DNA from: Coptis chinensis
Taxonomy: Eukaryota > Streptophyta > Magnoliopsida > Ranunculales > Ranunculaceae
Direction: 5' to 3'
Assembly (NCBI GenBank): GCA_015680905.1
Contig: CM027379.1
Span: 97,453,001-97,517,000, forward strand
DNA length: 64,000 nt
Position numbers and translations under genes: made by a program. This document shows positions 1 to 11,760 of this stretch, piece by piece (positions within the stretch are counted from its first letter, which is position 1; the number at the start of each line of letters is the position of its first letter). A model generated the notes under the pieces. It did no database searches and was not told where the DNA came from. It worked only from the letters and a program-made list of their open reading frames with translations.

Positions 1-215
1 GAGACTATGATGCATTTATCATGCACGTACAGTTGTATACATGTGGAGATTATTGGTCGCAAAACTTTTCTAAGAGGAGCAAGCGAATATCAGAAACACA
101 CTATATTTTAATGTCAACATAGAAACATATTTTAAAATATGGGGTTTTTAATAGTTAATTACACACAAAGGAAATCTGGAAGTAAGACTTTAAGGCAATT
201 TAAGATAGTGATATT

Positions 216-384
216 TTGGTACCTCTCATGCCAAACATGAGCATGTCTAGCTTCAAGAGGTGTATAGGGTGCACCATTTGTGCGCCCACTTATCAGCTTG
301 GACAGAGGCATCGTAATGTTCCCACCACTTCTCATGCCACTCATCACCCATTCCATTCTTCCCTCACTTGTCTGCAATTTTCTC
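216..384 (-). pseudogene. Relic of a LESV/ESV1-like starch-granule protein (Trp-rich region)
   Basis: Read on the minus strand, one frame gives DEWHEKWWEHYDAS followed by QADKWAHKW, and after a frame change near 259-273 a second frame gives TPLEARHAHVWHERYQ. Both blocks resemble adjacent parts of the Trp-rich repeat region of plant EARLY STARVATION 1 / LIKE EARLY STARVATION 1 proteins, which act in chloroplasts on starch glucans. The first block also has an in-frame stop just upstream (EKIADK, stop, GKNG). Only about 55 residues of a protein that is normally several hundred long are present, and no transit peptide or other exon is seen. The frame change and stop make this a non-coding gene relic. 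Family assignment is from memory of the motif and is moderately sure. Confidence 0.6.
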
Positions 385-1980
385 CATATATAGTAGGCGA
401 CTTCCAAGATCCTATGCAGATAGAAGAGTTTCTGAAAGTAGCTCCTAGCCTAACCATACCAGGAATTCCAAGGGTAGACCAATCACAACTTAGTGCATCA
501 CCATGGCACACATATCAAGTTAAGCAATGTGTCTCTAGAATATAGTCAAGCTGCAAATAATATTTCCAAGCTTTGCAAGCAAGTAGATAAAAGTCTACTT
601 GCTAGAGGTTCTCTTCTCTCCCTTCCTCCTCATCTTCTTTCCTCACTCACTCTAGATGAGAGTTTGACAGTGTTAGCCATACTCCTTGATAATGAAATAG
701 GAAGGAAAATATATAGACTCTGTTTTTTATGCAGACTGGGCTGCAATTTTTTATGAGCCAACAGTACTTCGTTTGAATGGTTGGGAACTTTCGCACATGA
801 AGAGGGGTTGATAGCTAGGGCTCTAACGTAGTGGGAGTGTCAACTATCTTTCTGATCCAAAGCACTCCCCCCTACCTTGTTGGTCATGGTTATCAGCTCA
901 TATTCTCATGTACTATCTTCAAAAAAATTGAATAAGTTCACACTTCCCTAGTAACATTCTTATTTTTTCTGGGCTTACTATGTTAAAAAAATAGGGGCAT
1001 GTCAACTCTTCTATACCAGTTGATTCGATGGGATCATTATATTATAGTAAACCCCCTTTAGACATCAACAAAATTTGTTATTTAACCCATGCTTGCAATA
1101 GTGGGGAACTTATCATGAAGCAACTTAAGCAATGCCACATCTAAAGAAACACAATTACACATTCCCTCTCACAAAATGTTGATATAGTCCAGGAAAATAA
1201 TTACACTACCAAAATCACTAAAACAAATGAAAATATGGAGAAAAGGAAAACTGTCAGCATATTCAAATGAAGGCAGTATGAATGCATAACAAAAAACTTG
1301 AATGAAAGTCTCATGTGTGTCTTTTCCTTGAGCATATACATAGAAATAGGGATGATAAAATAATTCATAAACCAAATCAAACAATTAGGTAACATATATA
1401 TAATTAAAATAGCATCTTGATTTCATGAATGTGAATGAGTGAGAGATTGGAATATTTGACATAGCATAATTTGAAGTAATAACAGTTCAGCAAAGCAAAT
1501 TTAGTTCATATATACGTAAGGAAAATGTAAGCTGGCGCATAAAAAAGACCATCCTCACTCATACCTCCAAGTATAAGATTTGTTAAACCCTTGATTATAG
1601 GAATCCATTGAAGCTTTGATAGCCTTTAGAGATACCCCGTTGATAGAAAGTTCAAAACAACTTTTACCTAGAGTAAGGGCTCCTCTTCAAATGAAGAATG
1701 CATGTCGCCTCTGATTTTGTTTCATTTGTTGCCTTTCAATTTCCAGAATCTGACAAAAATTTACTGATTTCATCATCTTTTTCTATATTGACGTTGGGTA
1801 AAGAAGCACCTTCATGTGGTGCACCGGTGACTTGCTTCGAATAACCCTTTGTGCACTTTCACTCTTCTTCCTTTGCTCTGCATATGAAATCCAGTAAATA
1901 AACCTAATTACAAAACATATCTTAATACCAGTCAATTACAAGTAGGGTTTTTTTTTTTCATAATACCTGCAAATTCAAGT
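385..1980. other. No recognisable gene
   Basis: AT-rich DNA without a supported gene. A plus-strand open frame at 493-756 contains a Leu-rich stretch (LLSLPPHLLSSL) that I cannot assign to a family. It could be a further gene relic or chance. Confidence 0.4.
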
Positions 1981-2834
1981 ACTTCAGGAGAAGTCGATTA
2001 CACATGTTGAGTCTCTGGGAAGCATTAACAATTCCTTTGTAACCTCAAATTGCTTCTTTGGGTTTGCGGATAGTGTTGAAGAACATATGATAGTAACTTT
2101 CTGTAAGGCTATTGCATTTTTCAGTAAAAACTCAACCAAACCAAGGTCGTTCTCATTTCCATCAAAACTCCTAAGCTCAACTGACTTCAAGTGTGACAGA
2201 AAAGATTGAGGAATTACTTCAAGTGTCCAACACCCATTACCTTCAAAGAAAATTATATCAACTTCCTACATGAAAATCCAAAATCAAAACTTTAGCATTA
2301 GCACAAAAATTAATTACAACAATTTACTTTATATTTATTTCTTATATTTACTTCACTATAGGGAACTTAGAACATTATAGGGAGCTTACTTTGGTAAAGA
2401 GAAGAGATTCAACATTAGGCAAGTAACTAAATAATTATGTCAAAATTTCACCATATAGGTATCCCCCTTTTATATGGACTCTCAAACTTTTCAAGTTGGG
2501 AAAGGCAAGAAGTTCCACTGTGAGATTCGCAACGGAGAGAGTCTTGAAATAACAAATCACAATTTATCAATAGACAGTAATAAGGTAAACCACAAACTAA
2601 GCCAAGGAGATATCTCTCATGCTTCAGAAGCTTCTAATATGGATTGGGTAAGTAAAAAAACTAAAAAGAACATAACACACTTAACTAACCTCAACAGCTT
2701 CAGAAGATAACATAAGATCTTTTACATTACCAATGCCTTCGATAAGCTTACTCACGTACACAATCCTCAATTCCATGCTCACTATGAAAGTCAACAGATG
2801 GTTTTGATAGAGATGATAGGTTGTGTAGAGAGAA
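1981..2834 (-). pseudogene. F-box/FBD/LRR protein gene, C-terminal exons (disrupted)
   Basis: Three exon pieces are visible on the minus strand. The last (2265 to 1981, stop TGA) reads GCWTLEVIPQSFLSHLKSVE, then LRSFDGNENDLGLVEFLLKN and MLPRDSTCVIDFS, a classic FBD domain end. The middle exon (about 2560 to 2394, donor GTAAGC) carries the LRR block LTVELLAFPNLKSLRVHI and YLPNVESLLFTK. The third (2834 to 2690, donor GTTAGT) reads SLHNLSSLSKPSVDFH and KLIEGIGNVKDLMLSSEAVE. Such proteins are substrate receptors of SCF ubiquitin ligases. Damage: a TAA in frame at 2435-2437, a one-base frame change near 2751-2765, and a 6-kb insertion splitting the third exon. The F-box itself is not found. Family call is firm; loss of function is very likely. 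Confidence 0.82.
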
Positions 2835-3337
2835 TGTCACACCCCGAATTTTGACAGAATTCGGAAAAAAAACCACATTTGTTCTCGACTCTTCGATCTT
2901 CGAGGTATGACGCACTCTCAACTCCCAAAAACCCATAAACAGTTTAAATATGCGGATAATTAAAAACCAATAAAAATTTTAACTTAAACAAAAGTCATCT
3001 TCATTACCAAAAATTTACAAATAAGATTAGGTTACAAATATCTTTTCAATAACTCTTTATTTAAATTTACAAATGAAAATACAAATAATCTTGTCTCAAC
3101 TGAAACTCTATATCACCTCAAGGGAAAACAAAACATATCCTGAAATGCAATGCTAATGCAAACCACAAGCAGCAACCAACCTTCTTCAACATGAAACATG
3201 TCAAGACTTATCAACTATGTTCATTTAATGAACACACCCGATAAGCAAACATGCAAATCGGGTCAGCATTATAAAAATGCTGGTGTGAGTAGCCCTACAA
3301 TACAAATCATACTAATACATATATGTACCCAATAAAT

Positions 3338-3600
3338 AAGGCAGTTAGTTCCTCCACCGAGGCGCCTTAACTTCCAACGACTAATACAACATCCTTAAGT
3401 ATCATAATTAAGGCAGGTAGTTCCTCCACTGAGGCGCCTTAGCTTCCAATAATAAAACAATCATATCGATATGTACATACCACATGTAAGGCAGTTAGTT
3501 CCTCCACTGAGGCGCTTTAACTTCCCACTAACCACACAACAAACCATACGCATAATAAATAAGGCATGTAGTAGTTCTTCCATCGAGGCGCCTTAGGTTC
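3338..3600. repeat. Short direct repeats, about 72 bp apart, four copies
   Basis: The motif AGTTAGTTCCTCCACYGAGG followed by CGCCTTA recurs at about 3346, 3417, 3489 and 3565 with AT-rich spacers. It lies inside the LTR-type insertion and upstream of its larger duplication. Confidence 0.75.
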
Positions 3601-3741
3601 TAACTAAACTAATATCTAGCCAAGCATATTCTATACTTACCGCATTTCATTCTCAATTACAGAGTGGGTCGTCTCTGCCCAACTAATTAGTTTGACCCAC
3701 CCTTCAGCAAAACTCTATCCAATCATATATTTCAAGATATA

Positions 3742-6048
3742 TTATTAACCAACACATTATCCTAACTATATTATTTAAGGCTTTCATCATGGTGTCTTAA
3801 AAAATCCGCGTCCGTATCTATGTCTTACCTAGTTTCCTGGCTACCACAATCGCTTCCCCCAACGCCGAACATGTACATCCACATGCCTCCCCCTTACATA
3901 ATGAACCACTCCGTGCGTACTCGAGGCGGGATGCCGCGACACCGTAACCCTCACATGAAAGTCATTATGTAAGTAATCGCCATTATTCGCATAAAATATC
4001 GGCAGATCTCGCTCTAATTTTGCTAATGGAATAATCAAGCCACTATTCGGCTACGCCAGAAGGGCCATTCAGCTTTACTGAAATGCCAGAAGGGCCAATC
4101 ACATTACTTACGCCAGAAGGGCCATTCAGATTCACTGAAACGCCCGAAGGGCCAAATCACATGAGTTGTGGTAGCTAGGTTCTAGGATTTTCGTTACGTA
4201 ATTTATTCAAGTGTCATACATCTATGACTCATAATAATTCTATTGTATCACATGCAGGTCAAATACCTTATTGCACTAAGCCACAATATTTAGAAATATC
4301 TCAATTATATCTCATAACCACTTTCATTCTTTCACGTGCCAATATATTATTGCACTATGCCACCCTCCCGTGGGAAATATCCACAAATACTCTACTACCT
4401 CCTAGTAGCATCTCACAGATAAAATAATGGAGCGTTTATACATTTATTTCTCCAAAACTATTGCATTTAATATATATATCCCAACGTATTATATAATATC
4501 ACAATTGCTTCCAACGTATCGCATACATTTTTCATAGCGTTTTAGGAATATTATATCTCCTAAAGTTTCTATCTCATCACATGTCAAAATATACACAATA
4601 TCAACGTCAAATCATTCTTAGATAATGACAACCAAATTATACAAGCTTCCACAACATTTTAGCATTTGATTTGTCCATACAATTTAATATATAAAAACGT
4701 AACACAATTAAATAGTCAACAGTCCACAATCAAAGTCCATGAATCTAAGTCCGTATATAATTTAATTATCGTAAAAACGTATATATCTAAGTCTTATAAA
4801 AATTCCTACTTGTTACGTGCTAATATATTATATGTTTTACACACTACTCACGTCAAATCTTAATTAGATAAAGACAAACAAAATTATACAATTTCCGACC
4901 ATATTTTATTACTACATTTGTCCATATTCTTAAATATGTGAAAATATGGAAAAAGTCAACATTCCACAGTCAACGGTCAATAGTTAACGGTCAACAGTCA
5001 AAATCAACACGTCATTGTCAAAGTCAACACATCATTGTCAAAGTCAAACTGTCGTTTCCATGTTCAACAGGTTCATGGTTATAGCCATGGTTCGTGGCTA
5101 AGGTCAAAGGTGCATGGCTCCTGGGCTCATGACTAAGGTAAATGGTTCGGACCCAACTAGCCAAGCCCAAACCTAAACCTTAGAACCCAAAAGTCTAAAT
5201 GTTGAAAGACCCATTTGGATCTCTATTAAGTCCTATGGACTGGCCCCAACCAATATTAGAAAATGGCCCGAAAACTTTAAACTGAATTGGCCCAAAACTA
5301 AAACAAAACCGGGCCCAAACAAAACAAATGAAACTGGCCCATAGAACTTAAAACTAAAACTGGTCCAAAACTTAATTAACCTAGTCCGGCCCAACAACTA
5401 ATATCAAAACCGGCCCAAAACTAAAATGAAAATGGCCCAAACCAACTAAAATAGAATTCGGCCCAGCAACCATCTAAGGCCCAAGCCCCAGGCCCAAACC
5501 GGTCATCTCCTTCCTCCAGCAGCCTCCACCACCAGCTCAAATTTCCGGCCACCACCCCCCACTTCATCAACCCATCGGTTTCACTCCTTGCGAAAACCCC
5601 TACAACTTTGTCAAACACAAAAACCTCACATCATTTAATCCCTCATCTTCATCAAAACTAGATCTAAAACTTCTTGCTGCCATTAACGACTTCCACAAGC
5701 TTCGACAGCACTACTGCCAAGCCCCCACTCAACCCTCAACAACCCATAACCACCCCATAACCAACATCACAACAATACCTTAAACAATTCAATAGGATTT
5801 CATTCATGGCTGGGCGATTCTCTGGCCGCCATTAATGCACTTACAAGCTCCAACTACCCACCCAATCATTAAATCAACAATCCACATTCAATACAACAAG
5901 AGAAATTTAAAACCACATCAAAAGTAAAACTATGCGGGACGATTTTCTGCGGGATCTATCTTCTGCCTAGGCTCATGCCACCATTAACAAAGCTCCCGAA
6001 GTTTTGGAACCGTTCCAACAATTCAATAAAGTGTATCGACACCCCCAC
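3742..6048. repeat. Large direct repeat, copy 1 (about 2.3 kb)
   Basis: Runs from TTATTAACCAACACATTATC to the block GTGTATCGACACCCCC. The whole stretch recurs at 6061-8368. It includes repeated CAGAAGGGCC units (about 4064-4160), a GTCAA-rich block (4960-5050) and a block dense in GGCCCA motifs (5150-5500). The 65-residue open frame on the minus strand at 5421-5618 is not a known protein. Confidence 0.92.
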
Positions 6049-6060
6049 AAGATATCGGAT

Positions 6061-8368
6061 TTATTAACCAACACATTATCCTAACTATATTATTTAAGGC
6101 TTTCATTGCGTGTCCTTAAAATCACGTCGTATCTATGTCTTACCTAGTTTCCCTGGCTACCACAATCGCTTCCCAACGCCGAACATGTACATCCACATGC
6201 CTCCCCTTACATAATGAACCACTCCGTGCGTTCTCGAAAGGCGGGATGCCGCGACACCGTAACCCTCACATGAAAGTCATTATGTATAATCGCCATTATT
6301 CGGCATAAAATATCGCGATCTCGCTCTAATTTTGCGAATGGAATAATCAAGCCATTATTCGCTCTTTTAAGAAGGCCATTCAAACTTTTATCGAAATGCC
6401 GGAAGGGCCAATCACATTACTTACGCCCGGAAGGGCCATTCAGATTCATCAACTGAAGCGAAGCGGCCAAATCACATGAGTTGTGGTAGCTAGGTTCTAG
6501 GATTTTCGTTACGTAATTTATTCAAGTGTCATACATCTATGACTCATAATAATTCTATTGTATCACATGCAGGTCAAATACCTTATTGCACTAAGCCACA
6601 ATATTTAGAAATATCTCAATTATATCTCATAACCACTTTCATCTTTCACGTACAATATATTATTGCACTATGCCACCCTCCCGTGGGAAATATCCACAAA
6701 TACTCTACTACCTCCTAGTAGCATCTCACGATAAAATAATGGAGCGTTTATACATTTATTTCTCCAAAACTATTGCATTTAATATATATATCCCAACGTA
6801 TTATATAATATCACAATTGCTTCCAACGATCGCGATACATTTTTCATAGCGTTTTAGGAATATTATATCTCCTAAAGTTTCTATCTCATCACATGTCAAA
6901 ATATACACAATATCAACGTCAAATCATTCTTAGATAATGACAACCAAATTATACAAGCTTCCACAACATTTTAGCATTTGATTTGTCCATACAATTTAAT
7001 ATATAAAACGTAACACAATTAAATAGTCAACAGTCCACAATCAAAGTCCATGAATCTAAGTCCCAGTATATAATTTAATTATCGTGAAAACGATATATCT
7101 AAGTCTTATAAAAATTCCCTGCTTGTTACGTGCTAATATATTATATGTTTTACACACTACTCACGCGTCAAATCTTAATTAGATAAAGACAAACAAAATT
7201 ATACAATTTCGACCATATTTTATTACTACATTTGTCCATATTCTTAAATATGTGAAAATATGGAAAAAGTCAACATTCCATATCAACGGTCAATAGTTAA
7301 CGGTCAACAGTCAAAATCAACACGTCATTGTCAAAGTCAACACATCATTGTCAAAGTCAAACTGTCGTTTCCATGTTCAACAGGTTCATGGTTATAGCCA
7401 TGGTTCGTGGCTAAGGTCAAAGGTGCATGGCTCCTGGGCTCATGACTAAGGTAAATGGTTCGGACCCAACTAGCCAAGCCCAAACCTAAACCTTAGAACC
7501 CAAAAGTCTAAATGTTGAAAGACCCATTTGGATCTCTATTAAGTCCTATGGACTGGCCCCAACCAATATTAGAAAATGGCCCGAAAACTTTAAACTGAAT
7601 TGGCCCAAAACTAAAACAAAACCGGGCCCAAACAAAACAAATGAAACCGCCCATAGAACTTAAAACTAAACCGGTTCAAAACTTAATTAACCTAGTCCGG
7701 CCCAACAACTAATATCAAAACCGGCCCAAAACTAAAATGAAAATGGCCCAAACCAACTAAAATAGAATTCGGCCCAGCAACCATCTAAGGCCCAAGCCCC
7801 AGGCCCAAACCGGTCATCTCCTTCCTCCAGCAGCCTCCACCACCAGCTCAAATTTCCGGCCACCACCCCCCACTTCATCAACCCATCGGTTTCACTCCTT
7901 GCGAAAACCCCTACAACTTTGTCAAACACAAAAACCTCACATCATTTAATCCCTCATCTTCATCAAAACTAGATCTAAAACTTCTTGCTGCCATTAACGA
8001 CTTCCACAAGCTTCGACAGCACTACTGCCAAGCCCCCACTCAACCCTCAACAACCCATAACCACCCCATAACCAACATCACAACAATACCTTAAACAATT
8101 CAATAGGATTTCATTCATGGCTGGGCGATTCTCTGGCCGCCATTAACGCACTTACAAGCTCCAACTACCCACCCAATCATTAAATCAACAATCCACATTC
8201 AATACAACAAGAGAAATTTAAAACCACATCAAAAAGTAAAAACTATGCAGGACGATTTCTGCAGGACGATCTCTGTCTAGGCTTGCGCCACCATTAACAA
8301 AGCTCCCGAGTTTTGGAACCGTTCCAACAATTCAATAAAGTGTATCGACACCCCCCCCCCCCCCCCAC
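6061..8368. repeat. Large direct repeat, copy 2 (about 2.3 kb)
   Basis: Near-identical to 3742-6048 in direct orientation, spacing about 2.31 kb. Differences are mostly one- to few-base indels concentrated in the first third; the 7300-8200 part is almost letter-perfect. The copy ends in a run of C (about 8350-8366), where copy 1 has five C. The pattern could be a true tandem duplication or an assembly error from noisy long reads. Confidence 0.92.
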
Positions 8369-8895
8369 AGTATCACAGTATTTCCATACCCAGGAAAGAG
8401 GAGGAAGTTCGCGCCTCCATTGACGCTCTTTCGAGCTTCGCCAGCACAATAACTTTTTGTTTTCAATACTCTAATAACAACTAACCATATATACAGAAGT
8501 CAGTTTCACACTAACGACACACAACGAGGAAGAACGAACAGTAAAAATGAGTGAAAAACATTAGACCGTAGAACTGTTTTGGTATATCGGTGAAGTAGAA
8601 AAACTAACTACTCACCAGATAATTAGCTCTCCTACTTAATTCTCCTAGTCCGAATCGTCGCGCTCCAACACTCGAGCAAACAAGCCGCCTCCATTTTTAT
8701 TATTTTTTTATTATCTAAGAACCATATTCTCTAGAACAATGTGATTATATACTTAGGTTTGAAACCCAAGCCCAATATAGACTCGAGACCAGAAATCAGG
8801 CCCGCGTATCCCAAATCCAATCCAGCGAATTTTAAATAAATAATTTAAATTAATTAATTAATAAATAATTATGTATTTTAAATACGGGAGTTACA

Positions 8896-9055
8896 GAGAA
8901 CTTATATGCGAACTTGCTTACCAAATCCAAGGTTATGAGACTTTTTGCATAAATCTTTATCTCAAAATAATAAATATTATTAGCTGCATATGAAGCATCG
9001 TTAATAAGATTCTCTAGTGCGGAGAGTTTATGAATGGAGAGTTTTGAGGGTTTTT
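8896..9055 (-). pseudogene. F-box/FBD/LRR gene, exon part upstream of the insertion
   Basis: On the minus strand this reads KLSIHKLSALENLINDA and then YAKSLITLDLVSKFAYKF, in the same frame as SLHNLSSLSK at 2830 and below once the insertion and one copy of GAGAA are set aside. This shows that the exon was continuous before the insertion. The 5' limit is unclear: a run of C/A-rich sequence follows near 9045-9060 and I cannot identify the splice site or the F-box exon further upstream. Confidence 0.7.
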
Positions 9056-9173
9056 TTTTGGTAAAGGTCGGGCTGGGGTTTTGAGTTTTGACGAAAGGTT
9101 TTTTAATCTTTTTTTCTTTTGTTTCGTTTGTTATTTTCGGTTTTTATGCGAAGAGTTCCCAAAACTGGGCGTG

Positions 9174-9222
<49 letters not shown>

Positions 9223-9863
9223 TTTTTTTTTCGCAGAATCATTATAAAAGCTGAGGTGTCCACCCTCAGAGAAAAAGGGGGTTGAGGTGGCTTCCTGGGA
9301 GCATTCTCGACTGTTCAATATTAATGGTCTTTGAAGACGAAGGATGTGTATTGAGATTACAAACCGGTTTGTAGATAATGCAGATCTAGGGACTAGATTA
9401 ATTAATGGTATCAGAATTTATGATTACTACTTTTGTTTTAATACACTAGTAAACTCCACCGCAAATGAGATGTTTTGAATAGGAGACTAATGATTTTTTA
9501 GTTGGATAGATTGTACAAGTCGGTGGCTCCTAATGATCAATAAGAAAGTAAGGGACGTTGTAAAAAATTGAGACTCTTGGGTATTAGTGAGTGTTTGTAA
9601 TTTGAAATTAATTTTTCTTTTATTAGTGGACGTAGGCATTGCCGAACCACATTAAAACTTTTGGTCTCTTCAAATTGTATATGTTATGGTTCACTTTTCC
9701 AATTCCTGCTGAGAAACACCCCAAAACCAAAATTGTATAGAGGGGGCTTTCCACAAATAGGTGCATCGTCCAAATTCCAAAAATTATATATGCACCTTTA
9801 AATTGATTACAATGTTATATGTAAATGGTTTTGTAGGAAGGATTCACCTGTGGGGAGAAGCAC
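9056..9863. other. Flank without a clear gene
   Basis: Should contain the 5' part of the F-box gene, but no F-box motif is recognisable. A GT dinucleotide run (about 9178-9205) directly followed by a run of about 26 T (9206-9231) lies here. The last five bases (9859-9863, AGCAC) are the target duplication of the next element. Confidence 0.45.
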
Positions 9864-10200
9864 TGTTACAACCTCTTTACTGCGAATCTCGCCAATCTCT
9901 AACTTTACTCACATTCACTCTATATTTTGGATCGGCTGCACCAATTTGGTTGCCTACGTACCCATCTCGGGATCAAGCCGCCGTAGTTCACCTCTCTCTC
10001 CTCACCCTTCTATGCCTCCATTCATTGCCCCCCCCTTTTTTCTTCCTCCTTCCTTCCCTTTTTATATCCCTCTCTTAGGTATTACTCATGGGACATAGTA
10101 TGGTCCTGGGCCTATTCTCTGGGCCCAATACATACTATGGTATGGGCCTTATCTCTTGGGCCAGTACTTATGTGATGCATTCCTGAATATGGCTACTACA
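9864..10200 (-). repeat. LTR (3' LTR in element orientation)
   Basis: Starts TGTTACAACCTCTTTACT and ends GAATATGGCTACTACA in plus-strand reading; matches 16082-16412 over its length with small differences. Confidence 0.9.
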
Positions 10201-10399
10201 TTTGCCCCCTCTCGGGTTCGGCGACGATGACGACGGTGGACCCGAGAAGTCTTCAAACTTCCTTGTCTCTCTCTTTGAACTCTAGATATCCACGATTATC
10301 CGTGGATCAGTACATAGTCTTTCTCCTCCTCGGGACATTTTATATCCCATGTACTCTTTGGACCGACCTGTATGTGTGAAGTACTCAATCCATCGGGTT

Positions 10400-11760
10400 C
10401 TTGTTCATATATACCCCATTAACGTATCCCCAAAGGATCTCTCATCCCTTCCCATTTCTCTCCCCTTCAACTCGACATAATGCCCACAATGTGTCTCAAC
10501 CCAGCCATAAGCTCTCCTTCATAGAACTCACTACTATGTCCACGGAGTGTCTCACCTCGACCAACATCTCTTTTCCTAAAAACTTGCCACTATGTCTATG
10601 TCAGTGAAGTGTCTCACCCTTGTCATAATCTCTCCTTCACATAACTCACTTCTATATCCCAGAGTGTCTCACCCTTTCATTTCCTTTTCGTGGGACTCAA
10701 CTATCTCATCCCTTCTTCTCTCTCTCTTCAACTCAATACAATGCCTACGATGTGTCTCAACCCAACCATCACCTCTCACATAGAACTCCCTACCATATCG
10801 GGCGGTATGCCTCCCCCAACCTGCTCTCTTTCTTGGAACTCACTACCTGCGTCATGGAGTGTATCACCCTAGCCACCATCTCTCCTTCAGAGAACTCACT
10901 GCCTGTCTGCGGAGTGTATCTCGACCACCATCTCTCCTTGAGGAGAACTCACCACTATGTCCGAGGGAGTGTCTCAAATTTGTCATAAGCTCTCTTTCAC
11001 ATAACTCACTACTATATATCAAGTAGAGTGTCTCACCCTTTTTATTTCCCTTTCAGAACTCCACTCATCCCCCTTCGCTCTCTCTCTTCAACTCAATACC
11101 ATGCCCACAATATGTCTCAAACCCAGCCTAACACCTCTCACATAGAACTCACTACCATATCGGTGGTATGCCTCCCCACCCACTGCTTCTCCTTCCGGAA
11201 CTCATCGCCTGCCCTCATGGAGTGTATCACCTCAGCCACCATCTCTCCTTGGAGAACTCACCACTATGTCCATGAGTGTCTCAAATTACTGTCATAAGCT
11301 CTCCTTCACATAACTCACTACTATATCGTAGAGTGTCTCACCCTTTCATTTCCCTTTTCGTAGAACTCAACCTATCTCATCCCCTTCGCTTCTCTCTTCA
11401 ACTCAATACCATGCCCCGATGTGTCTCAACCCAGCCAAGACCACCTCTCACATAGAACTCACTACCATATCAGCTGATGCCTCCCCCCACCTGCTCTCCC
11501 TTCCGGAACTCATCGCCTGTCTGCGAGTGTATCACCTCAAACCACCATCTCTTCTTCGGAGGACTCACCACTATGTCCATGGATTGTCTCGCCCCCGGCA
11601 TTTCTCCTTCTCATAACTCACTTCCATAATGTCAGCGGAGGGTCTCGCCAAGCCATAAGCTCTCCTTCATAGAAATCTCTATCATGTCCGCAGAGTGTCT
11701 CACCCTTTCATTTCCCTTTCGTTGGGACTCAACATTGTATTCGCCAAGGGTCTCATCCCC
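10400..11760. repeat. Degenerate tandem array, unit about 310-360 bp with 55-70 bp sub-units
   Basis: The block CTCTTCAACTCAATAC followed by ATGCC recurs at about 10727, 11087 and 11398. Inside each unit shorter blocks such as AACTCACTACTAT and GAGTGTCTCACC alternate every 55-70 bp. The array sits between the callose synthase piece and the 3' LTR (minus orientation), which is where Tat-group elements are known to carry hypervariable tandem repeats. Open frames through it are by-products of the repetition. Confidence 0.8.

Larger units (their letters stand above)
2835..8895. mobile_element. LTR-type insertion (solo LTR or LTR-derived) with 5-bp target duplications
   Basis: The segment begins TGTCACACCCCGAATTTT and ends CGGGAGTTACA, so it has TG...CA termini that are imperfect inverted copies of each other. 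It is flanked by the 5-bp direct repeat GAGAA (2830-2834 and 8896-8900). No gag or pol motifs are seen. The content is typical of a long plant LTR: short tandem repeats, clusters of GTCAA, clusters of GGCCCA and a poly-pyrimidine 3' part. A long solo LTR, possibly of a Ty3/Gypsy chromovirus, is my best reading. It lies inside an exon of an F-box/FBD/LRR gene. About 2.3 kb of it is present twice. It looks like a fossil without coding capacity. Confidence 0.75.

Noticed and set aside
159-756. Open frames on the plus strand at 216-545 and 493-756 as genes
   Set aside because: The first is antisense to the Trp-rich relic; the second has no family match or gene context.
3338-3600. Regularly spaced short repeats as a CRISPR-like array
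   Set aside because: Plant nuclear DNA context, only four units with imperfect repeats and no cas genes; they are ordinary LTR sub-repeats.
5421-7929. The same 65-residue minus-strand frame at 5421-5618 and 7732-7929
   Set aside because: It is duplicated only because the DNA is duplicated; it lies in a non-coding LTR-type element and is not a known protein.
9178-9231. GT run plus T run as a possible LINE or SINE tail
   Set aside because: No coding or tRNA-like sequence is attached; treated as simple repeats.
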